Position numbers and translations under genes: made by a program. Positions 39,011 through 48,118 of a stretch of 64,000 bases of DNA are shown one piece after another (the first letter of the stretch is position 1; the number at the start of each line of letters is the position of its first letter). Origin of the DNA: Variovorax flavidus. GTDB lineage: Bacteria > Pseudomonadota > Gammaproteobacteria > Burkholderiales > Burkholderiaceae_C. The notes beneath the pieces are model-generated. The model was not told where the DNA came from. It was given only the letters and a program-made list of their open reading frames with translations, and ran no database searches. The stretch spans positions 924,893-988,892 of the forward strand of contig NZ_JASZYE010000002.1 of NCBI RefSeq assembly GCF_030317145.1. The letters run 5' to 3'.

Positions 39011-39874
39011 ATGAACTCGTCCCTATCGTCTGAACGTGAGAGAGTGCTTACTAACCAAGTTAAGTTCATCCCCATTGATGTCTGCGTCGAAATGCTTCCC
39101 GCGGCTCCCATTGCTCTCTTCGAAAACGGCGATTTAGATCGGCAATTCGGCACAGCAAATTGGATGAAGAAGGTTTTTCAATCTGCGCCTGCGGGTGACG
39201 GTTGGTCGCGCTCAAGAATGACTCATCGTCATCAGGTTTGTATCGACGACAGATTTATTCACATTGAAGGTTACGAAAATCTTGCGACCTATATCCTCAA
39301 CCACTTCAGGCTCACGTCGGGGATTGCGTTTTGGAAGCCTCAGCCATTTCAATGGCAAATCGAAGGGGACGGGCCGCTGCGAATTCCCGATTTTGCTGTC
39401 GAGCTTCTGCCGCCCGCGTCGACAAAAGTTATCGTGCAGGTCAAGGCTTCGAAGTTCTTGACCGCAGAGGTTCTAGCCGAGTTTGAAAAGGAGCGAATTC
39501 TCGCGAATCGGTTTGGTGTTGAACACGTCGTCTGGACGGATAAGCAGCCATTAGGAATTCAAGCCAGAAATCTTTTTTTTCGGCTGCGACGGGCCAGACA
39601 CGACCCCTATTCGCAACCTGACCTCGACGCGCTCGTGTCGGAGGTTTCGTCGATCGGCAGCTGCACGGCTTTGCAGTTGGTGGAGCGAGGTCACGACCCG
39701 ACCTTGCTGCCGATCGCAGTTCAACAGGGTCGTCTGTTCATAGACCTCAAAGGAGCCTTCAATGAACAAACCATCGTCTCATCCCGTCCCGTCACTGATG
39801 CGCGAGAGTTTCTGCTTAACCACTGGTCTGATCCTCAGGCGTGGTGGAACAGTCTGCCGAGTGGAGAAGATTGA
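39011..39874 (+). CDS. tnsA: TnsA/TniC-like transposase endonuclease
   Basis: 287 residues from ATG 39011 with GGAGG 6 bases upstream. TnsA makes the 5'-strand nicks so that Tn7-like elements transpose by cut-and-paste. Restriction-enzyme-like catalytic site: Glu near 86-89 (IHIEGYEN), Asp ~127 in RIPDFAVELLP, and QVK ~143-145 in VIVQVKAS. The N-terminal HRHQVCIDDRFIHIEGYEN block is typical. The 3' end overlaps tnsB by 113 bases, which implies coupled expression. In Tn6022-type nomenclature this is tniC. Confidence 0.85.
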   Translation: MNSSLSSERERVLTNQVKFIPIDVCVEMLPAAPIALFENGDLDRQFGTANWMKKVFQSAPAGDGWSRSRMTHRHQVCIDDRFIHIEGYENLATYILNHFRLTSGIAFWKPQPFQWQIEGDGPLRIPDFAVELLPPASTKVIVQVKASKFLTAEVLAEFEKERILANRFGVEHVVWTDKQPLGIQARNLFFRLRRARHDPYSQPDLDALVSEVSSIGSCTALQLVERGHDPTLLPIAVQQGRLFIDLKGAFNEQTIVSSRPVTDAREFLLNHWSDPQAWWNSLPSGED

Positions 39875-41789
39875 CGGCGACCGCGTGCACCTGATGCATC
39901 GGGAGACCAGGGCCATCCGCATCGAGAAGCTCTCGGTCCTGGAGAAGTGGCAGCCAGGCATCGACTTCCAGGTTGTGCACCCCAACTGCCTCGAGGAGAT
40001 GATCGACATCCTGGCCCGCAGCGATGCTGAGCGGAAGATGCTTCGCAAGCTGCCAACGGAGGGCGTGACGGCCGCGGTCATGTCTGAGTTCCTCGTGCGC
40101 AAGAGGTGGCTGAACGTGCTGCACTCCCGGGGATACGAGCGGTTCGCCCGGTCGGACCTGGACATGCTCGAGGTCCGATATCTGGCGAAACAGCACGAGC
40201 TTCCGGTGCGCACACCCGAGTCGCTCGCGCAGTATGAGAGTGCCGGCATGGAGGAGGGCGCCTTCCTGCTGCCGGGCTACGGATCCAGAGGAGGAAAAGG
40301 GCTAGTTCGAGGAACGCCCCAAATGGAGGAAATGATCGCGCAGGTGATCGTCAAAGCGCGGGATGGAAAGATCCGCCTGACGGTGTCAGGCGTCAAAAAG
40401 GAACTCGAAGAACAGATTGCCGAGGTCGAGCCATCGAAGGCGAAGCACCTCGTCCTTCCCAGCTACAGCACCTTGCGCCGGCGTCTTCTGGACCAGGCGT
40501 CTCCGTATGAGCGCGCGGTGTTCAAGCACGGCAAGAAGCGAGCAGATCGCCTGTTCAATCCGACAGGAGCAAGGGCCAAGGTCACTGAACCTGGTTTGGT
40601 CTACGAATATGACGATACCGATACCCGTGTCTTTTGCCTGGAACCGAGGACCGGACTTCCCTGGGGAAGGCCGTGGATAACGAATGGTGTTTGCCAGCAT
40701 TCCGGATTTCCGGTGGGCACCGCCATGGACACCATCCCTCTGTCCACACAATCGGCCTTGAGCGCGCTCGTGAATTCCATTGAGGTCAAGGATCTCACGG
40801 AGCTGAATTCGACACACGGATCGCCCCACGTCTATACATGGGAAGCATCGGGTTATCCGACGCAGGGCTTGTTCGACAACGCGCTTTACAACAGCCCACG
40901 CATCCTGTCTTTGAATGCAGACGTGGCTGATGCCAGCTGGGCCCGGCCTTACACCCCTACAGACAAGCGCGAGATTGAGTATTTCAACGGCCGCGCGAAA
41001 ACTTATTTCAACACACTGCCGGGATTCCGTGGTCCGAGCAACGACATGGATGCGCTCAAGGAGGGGCTCGGCACCGCGGTTCTGTCGGTCAGCAACCTGC
41101 GACTGGGCTACCTGAAGTGGATGCTCGGAGATGAAACCAACCGTCCCGGAGAGGACGGGCTGACCTCGCGCCAGCGATACCTCGAAACGAATCGAGTGTT
41201 GAAGCTAAATCGGCGGACTCCTCCGGATACGCGGCGCCTGCGCATGCTGCGCATGCAACCCCTTGCGAAGCCAGTGACCTGGAACCGGTATGGGATCACC
41301 GTTATGGGGGGATTACTGTATCAGGACGAAGACTTGTTCAAGCGCTGGATCAACCGCTCCGGCGGCTCCATGAAGGTCAACGTCCGGATCGATCCGGATG
41401 ACCTCACGGCGATCTACGTGATCGTGCCCAACACCGACATCGTTCTGGTGGTGGGTACCTGCTACCCGGAGTACGTCGAGGGCATGACGCTGTACACGCA
41501 CAGGCTGGTCCTGAAGATGTGCAAGCAGAAGAAGATCAGCAATCCCTCTATCCGCGACCTGTGGGCAACGCGGATCGAGTTGAAGGAGTTGGTGGCGCAG
41601 TGGGTGAAGGACGCCAAGGTATTCATCCGCAAGCGCGCGATCGCCGCGAGGAACGCCAAAGCCCTAAGGGAGAGGAAGAAGCAGGAGGAGTTTGCGACGA
41701 CCGCTCTCGAGCAGGCCTGCGATGAACTCAATCGGACCGAGATGGATGCGGAGGAAGAGGGCTGGGGCATCCCGGCCGAACAAGCATAA
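39762..41789 (+). CDS. tnsB: TnsB/TniA-like DDE transposase
   Basis: 675 residues from ATG 39762 (AAAGGAG 6 bases upstream, inside tnsA). Joins the 3' ends to target DNA. N-terminal ~200 residues form helix-turn-helix DNA-binding domains. The retroviral-integrase-fold core has Asp ~284 in YEYDDTDTRVF, Asp ~325 in GTAMDTIPLST, and Glu ~405 in KREIEYFNGRAKTYF. A beta-barrel (Mu-C-like) region and a Lys/Arg/Glu-rich helical tail that would contact TnsC close the protein. tniA in Tn6022 terms. Confidence 0.9.
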   Translation: MNKPSSHPVPSLMRESFCLTTGLILRRGGTVCRVEKIDGDRVHLMHRETRAIRIEKLSVLEKWQPGIDFQVVHPNCLEEMIDILARSDAERKMLRKLPTEGVTAAVMSEFLVRKRWLNVLHSRGYERFARSDLDMLEVRYLAKQHELPVRTPESLAQYESAGMEEGAFLLPGYGSRGGKGLVRGTPQMEEMIAQVIVKARDGKIRLTVSGVKKELEEQIAEVEPSKAKHLVLPSYSTLRRRLLDQASPYERAVFKHGKKRADRLFNPTGARAKVTEPGLVYEYDDTDTRVFCLEPRTGLPWGRPWITNGVCQHSGFPVGTAMDTIPLSTQSALSALVNSIEVKDLTELNSTHGSPHVYTWEASGYPTQGLFDNALYNSPRILSLNADVADASWARPYTPTDKREIEYFNGRAKTYFNTLPGFRGPSNDMDALKEGLGTAVLSVSNLRLGYLKWMLGDETNRPGEDGLTSRQRYLETNRVLKLNRRTPPDTRRLRMLRMQPLAKPVTWNRYGITVMGGLLYQDEDLFKRWINRSGGSMKVNVRIDPDDLTAIYVIVPNTDIVLVVGTCYPEYVEGMTLYTHRLVLKMCKQKKISNPSIRDLWATRIELKELVAQWVKDAKVFIRKRAIAARNAKALRERKKQEEFATTALEQACDELNRTEMDAEEEGWGIPAEQA

Positions 41790-41805
41790 AGCGCGCGAAC
41801 AGTCA

Positions 41806-41829
41806 TTGAAGATCGCGATCGACCTTCAA
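41806..41829. other. Hairpin between tnsB and tnsC
   Basis: TTGAAG ... CTTCAA arms around the self-complementary core ATCGCGATCG. No T-run follows, so it may modulate rather than terminate transcription in the 198-base gap before tnsC. Confidence 0.4.
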
Positions 41830-41987
41830 CCTGATATGTGCCAAGCCGCCTGAGCCTACGCGATTCGCCTTTCGCCTTCTTGCGTGCTTGAGCATACGGG
41901 GGCACGCACTGCCTACGTTTGTGCCTCTCGCTGTTCCCAGTTGACCGGGAATGACCCAATGCTGGTAATCGGAGATGGAGAACGAAG

Positions 41988-42953
41988 ATGGATGTCTCAG
42001 TACACCACATGACGCGCAGGCGCTGGAAGGATGCGCCGATCATGGAGCGCCACGAGGGCTTCAATCAAATCGAGATCGTGCATCCACAGTTTGCGAGGGC
42101 CGTCGCGCTCTTGGATACTCGCATGCGCATGCGCAAGTACAAAGCGGCTGCCATGGGCTTCCTCCTGGTGTGTCCGCCTAACGGAGGAAAGACCTCGTTC
42201 TTAAACTACCTGAGGCGCAGGTACCCGCCCGTCGAAGCGGAAGACATAAGCCTGCATCCGCTAATCGGCTTCTCGATTCCCAATCCGTGCAATCCCCTTG
42301 GGCTGTCCAACGCGATCCTCGAAGACATGGGAGACCCAGATGCGGGAGGAAGTGGTGCGCGCACGCAGATCCGACGAGCAAACAGGATGATCGAGAAGGT
42401 CAAGGTGAAGATCCTCGCGGTCGACAACATGCAGGACGTGCCTGAGCGGCGGGGGACGAAAGGTGTGCAGATCGTCGGAAACTTCTTTCGAGACGTGATC
42501 GACTGCAATGTCGTCCCCGTTCTCTTGGGAACGCAAGAAGCCAACGTTGTCGTTCGCTCCAACGATCAATTGCGCCGGCGCGTGCCGTCAACGCTCTCAT
42601 TAGGAATCTACGACATCATGACGCCCAAAGGACTGAGCACCTGTCTCAGGATCGTCGATCGCTTCGATGACGAATGCCCCTTGGAGCGCAAGTCGTCCGT
42701 TGCGCGGACGTGGATCGGCAAGGCCATCGTCTATGGTTCTAACGGCACTCTGGGCGGCATCAGCGGTCTGTTTCGGTATGCGATGACCGCGTGCGTCGAC
42801 GAAGGGCTCGAGCTCCTACAACTCAGACATTGGCACACAGCATTCAACCAGCTGTACGCCGGATTCGAGGATTACAACCCTTTCGTCGAGGGTGAGCGCA
42901 AATGGCGCCGACTTGATCAACCGGGCGAGCCCTTCTTCCTCGTCAAATCCTGA
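41988..42953 (+). CDS. tnsC: TnsC/TniB-like AAA+ transposition regulator
   Basis: 321 residues. ATP-dependent adaptor that links the transposase to the target selector. Walker A LLVCPPNGGKTSFL near 60-70, Walker B KILAVDNMQDVP near 143, and a sensor segment VPVLLGTQEANVVV. N-terminal HHMTRRRWKDAPIMERHEGF and the IEIVHPQF block are typical of TniB. Followed 12 bases on by the first TniQ gene. Confidence 0.88.
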   Translation: MDVSVHHMTRRRWKDAPIMERHEGFNQIEIVHPQFARAVALLDTRMRMRKYKAAAMGFLLVCPPNGGKTSFLNYLRRRYPPVEAEDISLHPLIGFSIPNPCNPLGLSNAILEDMGDPDAGGSGARTQIRRANRMIEKVKVKILAVDNMQDVPERRGTKGVQIVGNFFRDVIDCNVVPVLLGTQEANVVVRSNDQLRRRVPSTLSLGIYDIMTPKGLSTCLRIVDRFDDECPLERKSSVARTWIGKAIVYGSNGTLGGISGLFRYAMTACVDEGLELLQLRHWHTAFNQLYAGFEDYNPFVEGERKWRRLDQPGEPFFLVKS

Positions 42954-42965
42954 CGGAGGAAGGCC

Positions 42966-44540
42966 ATGTCCGAGGCGTCGTCTTATCTTGTTCGAGTGCG
43001 ACCGAAGGCGGAGCAGTCGCTCTCATCCTGGCGACAGGATGCGGCTGTCGCGAATGGGTATGAGCTCTACCCCGTTCCTCGTGGGGCATTGAGACGCGTC
43101 GATCCGGATGCTGGGGGCAACGCTGCTGAACTGGAATGGCTCGCGAGGACGCACCGCATGACCTTGGAGGAGATCGAACCGTTGACGCTGCGCGCCTTTG
43201 AGGGGAAGGTGTTCCGCTATGCAAGTGTGCGCTGCCATCCAACCTGGCTGCTGAGAACCAGGTACACGCGGGAGAGTCCTATTCCTGGCCCTCAGTACTG
43301 CCCTCATTGCCTTGCTCAAAGCGGCGGCGGGTACTTCAGGACGGTGTGGCGCCTCGGATTCGTCACGGTGTGTCCCATCCACCTCTGTGAGCTGCTCGAT
43401 CGTTGCCCCGCATGTGGGGCGGGCGTTTGGCCCGTTGGTGCGACAGTGCCACGCCTGTTCGAAGTCGATCATCCTTCCGACTACCTGCACTGCGCGCGAT
43501 GCGGATTTCAGCTCAGCAGAGCTCCCGCCGATCTGGCACCTGAAGCCGAGGACACAGCTCGGTGGATCACGTCGTTGATCGCCGGGATGCAACAGGACCT
43601 CACCCCTAATCTACAGGTCGAAAGCGTGGACTATCTCCAGGCCTTGGATGCGATCTGTCATTTGTGCATCCGCAATCGGCCGCGTGCGCAGATCCTTGCC
43701 AGTTCCACGGATTGGGCGGACGCCGTGCGCAGTCTGGTGCTTGAGCCCGGTACCAACCAGGTCGAGCTCTTACGAATCGAAGATCGCCGAAAGCTGATCC
43801 ACCTCGCACGACCGATGTTGAGCAACTGGCCGGACGCCTTTGTCGACTTCGCTCGCCAGACAGGTTTGAGCCAGGAGCACTTCAGTGGATCCGAGCACTT
43901 GATGCCCGGCTGGATGAGGACCGCCGTGTATGAAAAGCTCCGCAAGCAAAAAAGGCTATCTGTGCAGGTTGTCTCCGCGGAAATTAAGGCGATGCGATCT
44001 GCGGGCTTGGAAGTCACCAAGCAAGCGCTGCGCGAACGCCTGGGAAGTGATGCGAAAGCGATCGACGTGCTGCTTCCTTGCCGGCTCAAGGCGAATCGGT
44101 GGGAACTCGCGCGCTTTGCGAGGAGGACGACGAGCAAGCGCCAACGCTTTCGAAGGCGTCAGACCGTGGCGCTCGTGAGGAGCCGACTTCACCTGGTACT
44201 TGCAGCGCTCTCCGGCAAGACGCTGGAGGCCGTCGCGTCGATGACCGTTCGAGAGGTTCAAGAGTTCGTGGATCTCAGGATCGAATGGGCGTCAGCTACG
44301 GAACGCTACCTCGCCGAGTCGATGCGAAAGCATTGGGAGCGGTTGTCGACTCGTACTGAGACCTGGGGCGACCCGTCTTGCCCATTTCGAACCTCGAGCA
44401 ACACCGACCCCGCTCGGTTCGCTCGTCAAACGCTCCTCAAAACAATGTCCGGCATGAAGTCAGATCTGCGGCGCGACATCAGTGTTTTCTGGCGACGGGG
44501 GAGGGCCGCATCAGGTCTAGAGCTTTGCCACCGAAGATAG
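42966..44540 (+). CDS. tniQ: TniQ/TnsD-like target selector 1
   Basis: 524 residues. TniQ domain at the N-terminus with zinc-finger cysteines and histidines in YCPHCLAQSGGGYF, VCPIHLCELLDRCPACG and a later CARCGFQLS (residues ~115-180). The long C-terminal part (~340 residues, several helix-turn-helix-like stretches such as VTKQALRERLGSDAKAIDVL) is of TnsD type and probably reads the attachment site DNA. Lies 12 bases after tnsC. Corresponds by position to tniD of Tn6022. Confidence 0.85.
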   Translation: MSEASSYLVRVRPKAEQSLSSWRQDAAVANGYELYPVPRGALRRVDPDAGGNAAELEWLARTHRMTLEEIEPLTLRAFEGKVFRYASVRCHPTWLLRTRYTRESPIPGPQYCPHCLAQSGGGYFRTVWRLGFVTVCPIHLCELLDRCPACGAGVWPVGATVPRLFEVDHPSDYLHCARCGFQLSRAPADLAPEAEDTARWITSLIAGMQQDLTPNLQVESVDYLQALDAICHLCIRNRPRAQILASSTDWADAVRSLVLEPGTNQVELLRIEDRRKLIHLARPMLSNWPDAFVDFARQTGLSQEHFSGSEHLMPGWMRTAVYEKLRKQKRLSVQVVSAEIKAMRSAGLEVTKQALRERLGSDAKAIDVLLPCRLKANRWELARFARRTTSKRQRFRRRQTVALVRSRLHLVLAALSGKTLEAVASMTVREVQEFVDLRIEWASATERYLAESMRKHWERLSTRTETWGDPSCPFRTSSNTDPARFARQTLLKTMSGMKSDLRRDISVFWRRGRAASGLELCHRR

Positions 44541-45985
44541 GGCAGCTGCCCGAGGGAAGTCGGTTCGTCGTCCGGCCCGCGCCGCACGACGGCCAATCGT
44601 GGCCCGGGTGGCTCATGGCGTTGGCGAGCGAGAATCACTTCGATGGAGTTCCAAAACTGGCCGCTCTTTACGGTGTCAAACCGCTGCAGCTTATTCAGCT
44701 CGATCCCAGCTATGGTTGGGAGGCGATTCGTAGTGGCGAACCTATCGATGTTCAATCGGCGGTCGGGCGGGCGGGGAGTGGGTGCTCAAGCTTCTGTCGC
44801 GTCTGTGGGCCATGCTTCGCCATCGACGAGAAGCCATATCACCGAGCGGAGTGGGATCTGCCGCTGAGCCTCGTTTGCAGGATCCACTCGACGCTGCTCA
44901 TAGACACTTGCAGTGCCTGTGGGGAACCCATCGACTATCTTCGTAGGGAGGTGACCCGCTGTTCGTGCGGGGCTTCATTTCTGGCTACCGGCAAGGTGGC
45001 ACCGCCATGGCTGACCACGATGATGAAGTTCTTCATCAATCCCGACGACACGTCGAGACGGGTGAGGTTCGCGTTGTCGAGTGATGACGAGATGCAGGCA
45101 GGCCGAGCGCTCATACGGATTGCGGACCATCAGGCTGGGCGAACGACGCTGCTTGCGAGTGGAAAGCGTGTCGTTGCGTCGATGGTCCGACAGGAACATC
45201 TCGTGGACCTGAGGCCTTGGTTCGAGCAGGGTGAAACATCGTTCCTTGCTCGCATGAGAGAACTCGGGGGAGAAGCGGAGGGGTGGATGCGGTACCGCAT
45301 CAGTTTGAAGCTCTACAGATTCCCGGCGCTGTCGGGCGTGCTTTCCCGCGCCATCAAGGAAAAGCCGCTCCGAGTCCGAAGGGCGGCACGGAGCAATGGA
45401 GGTCAGGCCGAAGTGTTCTATCGCGCGAACGATCTGCGTTTGACCTTCCATATGAACCCAGAGGCGCTTGACTACTGGGTCTCTGTTGGCATTCTTCCCG
45501 CGGACGCGTTCCCGTCTGGGCAGCGAAGTCGCATCTCCTCGGAAGCATTCGAGAATGTCAAGAAGCTGTTCGACGGCAGTTGCTCGCAGACGGAGGCTTC
45601 AAATCGCCTCGGGTGTGCGAATCACGTCGTGCGCAAGCTGATCCAGTTTGGGGCGCTCAAGCGTTCGCACCTACTACCCACCGTCGCCCGCGACCGCGTG
45701 GAACTGAGTTCGCTGCACCACTTGATTCGAACCTTCCTGTCCCGCTTCGCGGCTGGACGCATGCAAGTGCAGTGCATCTCGTTCGAAGAGGCGATCGATG
45801 CTATCCAGACAGCGCAGGACTGGGAGGTCTTTCGATCACACATTGAATTGGGGACCAGCGTCTATTGGGTGGAGGAGGGGAATCCGCGTTTGGGCGACGT
45901 GCGGTTCCCTTTCGACGAGATGGTTCGAGTGGGACTCCTCGGGATCGCTCGGCTTCGTCACCGTGGCGCGCACCGGCGGGGGTAG
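44378..45985 (+). CDS. TniQ/TnsD-like target selector 2
   Basis: 535 residues if started at ATG 44378, which overlaps tniQ 1 by 163 bases. The first recognisable TniQ sequence is RFVVRPAPHDGQSWPGWLMA, so a TTG at 44525 (486 residues) is an equally good start. Zinc ligands: FCRVCGPCF, LVCRIHSTLLIDTCSACG, RCSCGASF. C-terminal helix-turn-helix-like stretch near EAFENVKKLFDGSCSQTEAS. Second TniQ next to the first matches the position of tniE of Tn6022 elements. One of the two should direct insertion into comM, the other a different target. Confidence 0.8.
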   Translation: MPISNLEQHRPRSVRSSNAPQNNVRHEVRSAARHQCFLATGEGRIRSRALPPKIGQLPEGSRFVVRPAPHDGQSWPGWLMALASENHFDGVPKLAALYGVKPLQLIQLDPSYGWEAIRSGEPIDVQSAVGRAGSGCSSFCRVCGPCFAIDEKPYHRAEWDLPLSLVCRIHSTLLIDTCSACGEPIDYLRREVTRCSCGASFLATGKVAPPWLTTMMKFFINPDDTSRRVRFALSSDDEMQAGRALIRIADHQAGRTTLLASGKRVVASMVRQEHLVDLRPWFEQGETSFLARMRELGGEAEGWMRYRISLKLYRFPALSGVLSRAIKEKPLRVRRAARSNGGQAEVFYRANDLRLTFHMNPEALDYWVSVGILPADAFPSGQRSRISSEAFENVKKLFDGSCSQTEASNRLGCANHVVRKLIQFGALKRSHLLPTVARDRVELSSLHHLIRTFLSRFAAGRMQVQCISFEEAIDAIQTAQDWEVFRSHIELGTSVYWVEEGNPRLGDVRFPFDEMVRVGLLGIARLRHRGAHRRG

Positions 45986-46174
45986 CGGGCGCCAGCCCTT
46001 GCAGCGCGGCGCCGAAGGTGACAAGGACTGGCTTCCAAACCGCAGCTTGCTCGCGACGATTGCGCATCATCTCTGTCGTCCTCGCAAACTGCTTCCATGT
46101 TCGTCGGACCGTCGGACCGTCAGCAGACGTGGCTGATGCGGCACCGCGCTGCCGCACCCTGGCGGCGTCTTTCG

Positions 46175-47440
46175 TCAATGCAGAGCATGCCGCGAATCAC
46201 TCGGGTCCGAATCTTCGGGCAAATCTGCCAGCGTTAGATGCCGCCTGCCGGCGGCAACCGCTCGTGCGACCGCATCTTGCACCACCTGGAAAATCTCTCT
46301 GGCCGTGAGATGGGCCACGTGATGGCACAGCGCTGGCTCCGGCATCGCGAAGCCGCGAACGTTCAGTTGGCGCACGGCCGCTAAGGTCACGACGTGCGCA
46401 GCCTGCAGCGCCTGAGCGCCGGTCGGCGCAAGAACATGAAACTCGCGAAAGCGAGACCGCAGCGATTCTTGCACCTTGCCGGGATCGTTAGACGTTGCGA
46501 TGTAGGTCGCTAGGCTAGCGTCGAATTCGATGTCAAGGGACGCGTCTCGTATCCTGCATGCTGTGACGGGTTCCAGCAGCGAATGGAGTGGCGCCAGCGG
46601 GTCGTACTGAGATCCCTTCGGAGCCTTGTCAAGTTCATCGATGAGGAACACCGGATTGGCGACGGTGCCCAGGCAGATCTGGTCAAAGATCAACCCTTGA
46701 CTGGCCGTGCTCCAGTGGCGTTCCGTGCCGAGGAGGAGCGAAGTCGTTTGGGCGTTTTCCATTGAATGCCGGCGAAGCGGCGCGCCGAGGCCCTGCGCCA
46801 AGTCGTTTGCGTAGTGGGTCTTGCCGAGGCCTGGCTCGCCCCACAGGTGGAGCGGAGGGAGCGTAAGAGGATGTCGACTGTGTGTCGAAAGTGCAACTCG
46901 GCGGGCCACGAATTCGGTCACTTCTCCAAAGTGAGGATGCGCCGAGCGCAGATACTCGAGGGCCGTTGCCCACCTGACAGGCCGGAAGGCCGGGTTTACG
47001 ATCTCACGCAGGGCTCCGGCCCGCTCCAGCCTCTTCGTGAGCTCCAGTTCGCGCTTCTGATTGTCCTTGTCGCGAAGCGTGCTGATACGTTCCATGACGC
47101 GCAGCAGTTCCTCGGCCTGAAGCACGGGATGGCGGCGGTTGCGACGGTAATGTGCTAACCCGCGCTCGAACGCCCTGATGAACGCAACGCGATCGAGCGA
47201 ATTTGCTATCGGGGAGGGCGCGACCGGATTGGCTCGGGCCGCAGCCTCTTCGCGGCGCCGCTCCTCTCTCACCCGATACTCGGCCTCAATCGCATTCGCC
47301 CTTTGTTCCCGCTCTTCGCGCAGCTCGGCCGCAAGTGGAACAGGCAACAAGACCTCCAAGCCACTATCCGAAACGGATCGGGGGCTTAGTACGTAGGAGG
47401 AGAAACCTGGGAAGTCGGCTTCGACTCGTCTTGTAGACAC
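46175..47440 (-). CDS. Lon-like AAA+ ATPase
   Basis: 421 residues. Residues 1-150: charged, helical (AELREEREQRANAIEAEYRV). AAA+ module from ~195: Walker A LWGEPGLGKTHYAN, Walker B VFLIDELDKAPKGS, sensor 1 YIATSNDP, arginine finger ESLRSRFREF. These match the Lon-type AAA core, but the protein stops after the small helical domain with no protease. Convergent with the second tniQ gene (190-base gap). It may be a remodeller used by the transposon or separate cargo; partner not evident. Confidence 0.75.
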   Translation of the reverse strand: MSTRRVEADFPGFSSYVLSPRSVSDSGLEVLLPVPLAAELREEREQRANAIEAEYRVREERRREEAAARANPVAPSPIANSLDRVAFIRAFERGLAHYRRNRRHPVLQAEELLRVMERISTLRDKDNQKRELELTKRLERAGALREIVNPAFRPVRWATALEYLRSAHPHFGEVTEFVARRVALSTHSRHPLTLPPLHLWGEPGLGKTHYANDLAQGLGAPLRRHSMENAQTTSLLLGTERHWSTASQGLIFDQICLGTVANPVFLIDELDKAPKGSQYDPLAPLHSLLEPVTACRIRDASLDIEFDASLATYIATSNDPGKVQESLRSRFREFHVLAPTGAQALQAAHVVTLAAVRQLNVRGFAMPEPALCHHVAHLTAREIFQVVQDAVARAVAAGRRHLTLADLPEDSDPSDSRHALH

Positions 47441-48118
47441 GATGGGCTCCAGATGCGGAGCCCGTGAATTCAGACTCCAGGGATTGAACTACCAGCGGCA
47501 AAAGTGTTGCGGGTCATCGGCCAAGTCGAGGTCCGTACTTGAGCAGACGAAACCCGCGAGCGCACGTTTCCACAGACGCCATTGATGGCGTCGATGGTGT
47601 GCGCGTCGAATAGGTGCGGCATGGCGTTCATTCGTGTCCTGCTGTGAATGGTACCGACGGTAGGGCCCGGCGTCAAAGGTTGGCGCTCAGACTGGGCAGG
47701 ATTGATTCGCTGCAGATATGCCGTCACCCGGATCTCCCGGACAAAGGATCTGGTCTTGGGCTCCGGTCGCCGATTGGGCAACCCTACAGGTGGACTTTTC
47801 CGATGCCCAGAGATGTCTATGAAACGGCCACCACGACTGCAGCCTTGGTGCGAGAAGAACGCCAGCACCTGCGCGACCGTATCCGCGTGGCGAAGGTCTA
47901 CTGACGAAGGATGGATCGCAGGAACTCAGCTTCCTGGAGACTCCGGCTCCTGCGCTGGACTGCCTGACGCCTCGAGTAGCGCTCGAAAGGGGCATTCTCT
48001 TGGAGAGCCGTCCTATGCGGAAGCAACTCGCCGATTGAATAAACGCCCAGTCCCGGGGCGCCGACAAGCGACTTAGGGAACCACAGCTGCGATACGGGGC
48101 CTAGAGGCCCCGGGGATC
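47441..48118. other. Gene-free stretch with hairpin
   Basis: Several short open frames overlap here, none convincing. A GGGGCC-TAGA-GGCCCC hairpin at 48096-48111, just past the stop of the parB-like operon, could terminate it. The AAA+ ATPase promoter should lie at the left side. Confidence 0.45.

Noticed and set aside
39011..45985. CRISPR-associated transposon
   Set aside because: TnsA/B/C and TniQ are present but there are no Cas genes and no CRISPR array in the window.
47470..48076. Overlapping open frames of 96-142 codons in the gap before the ParB-like genes
   Set aside because: Frames on both strands compete and none shows domain, signal or good ribosome-binding evidence.
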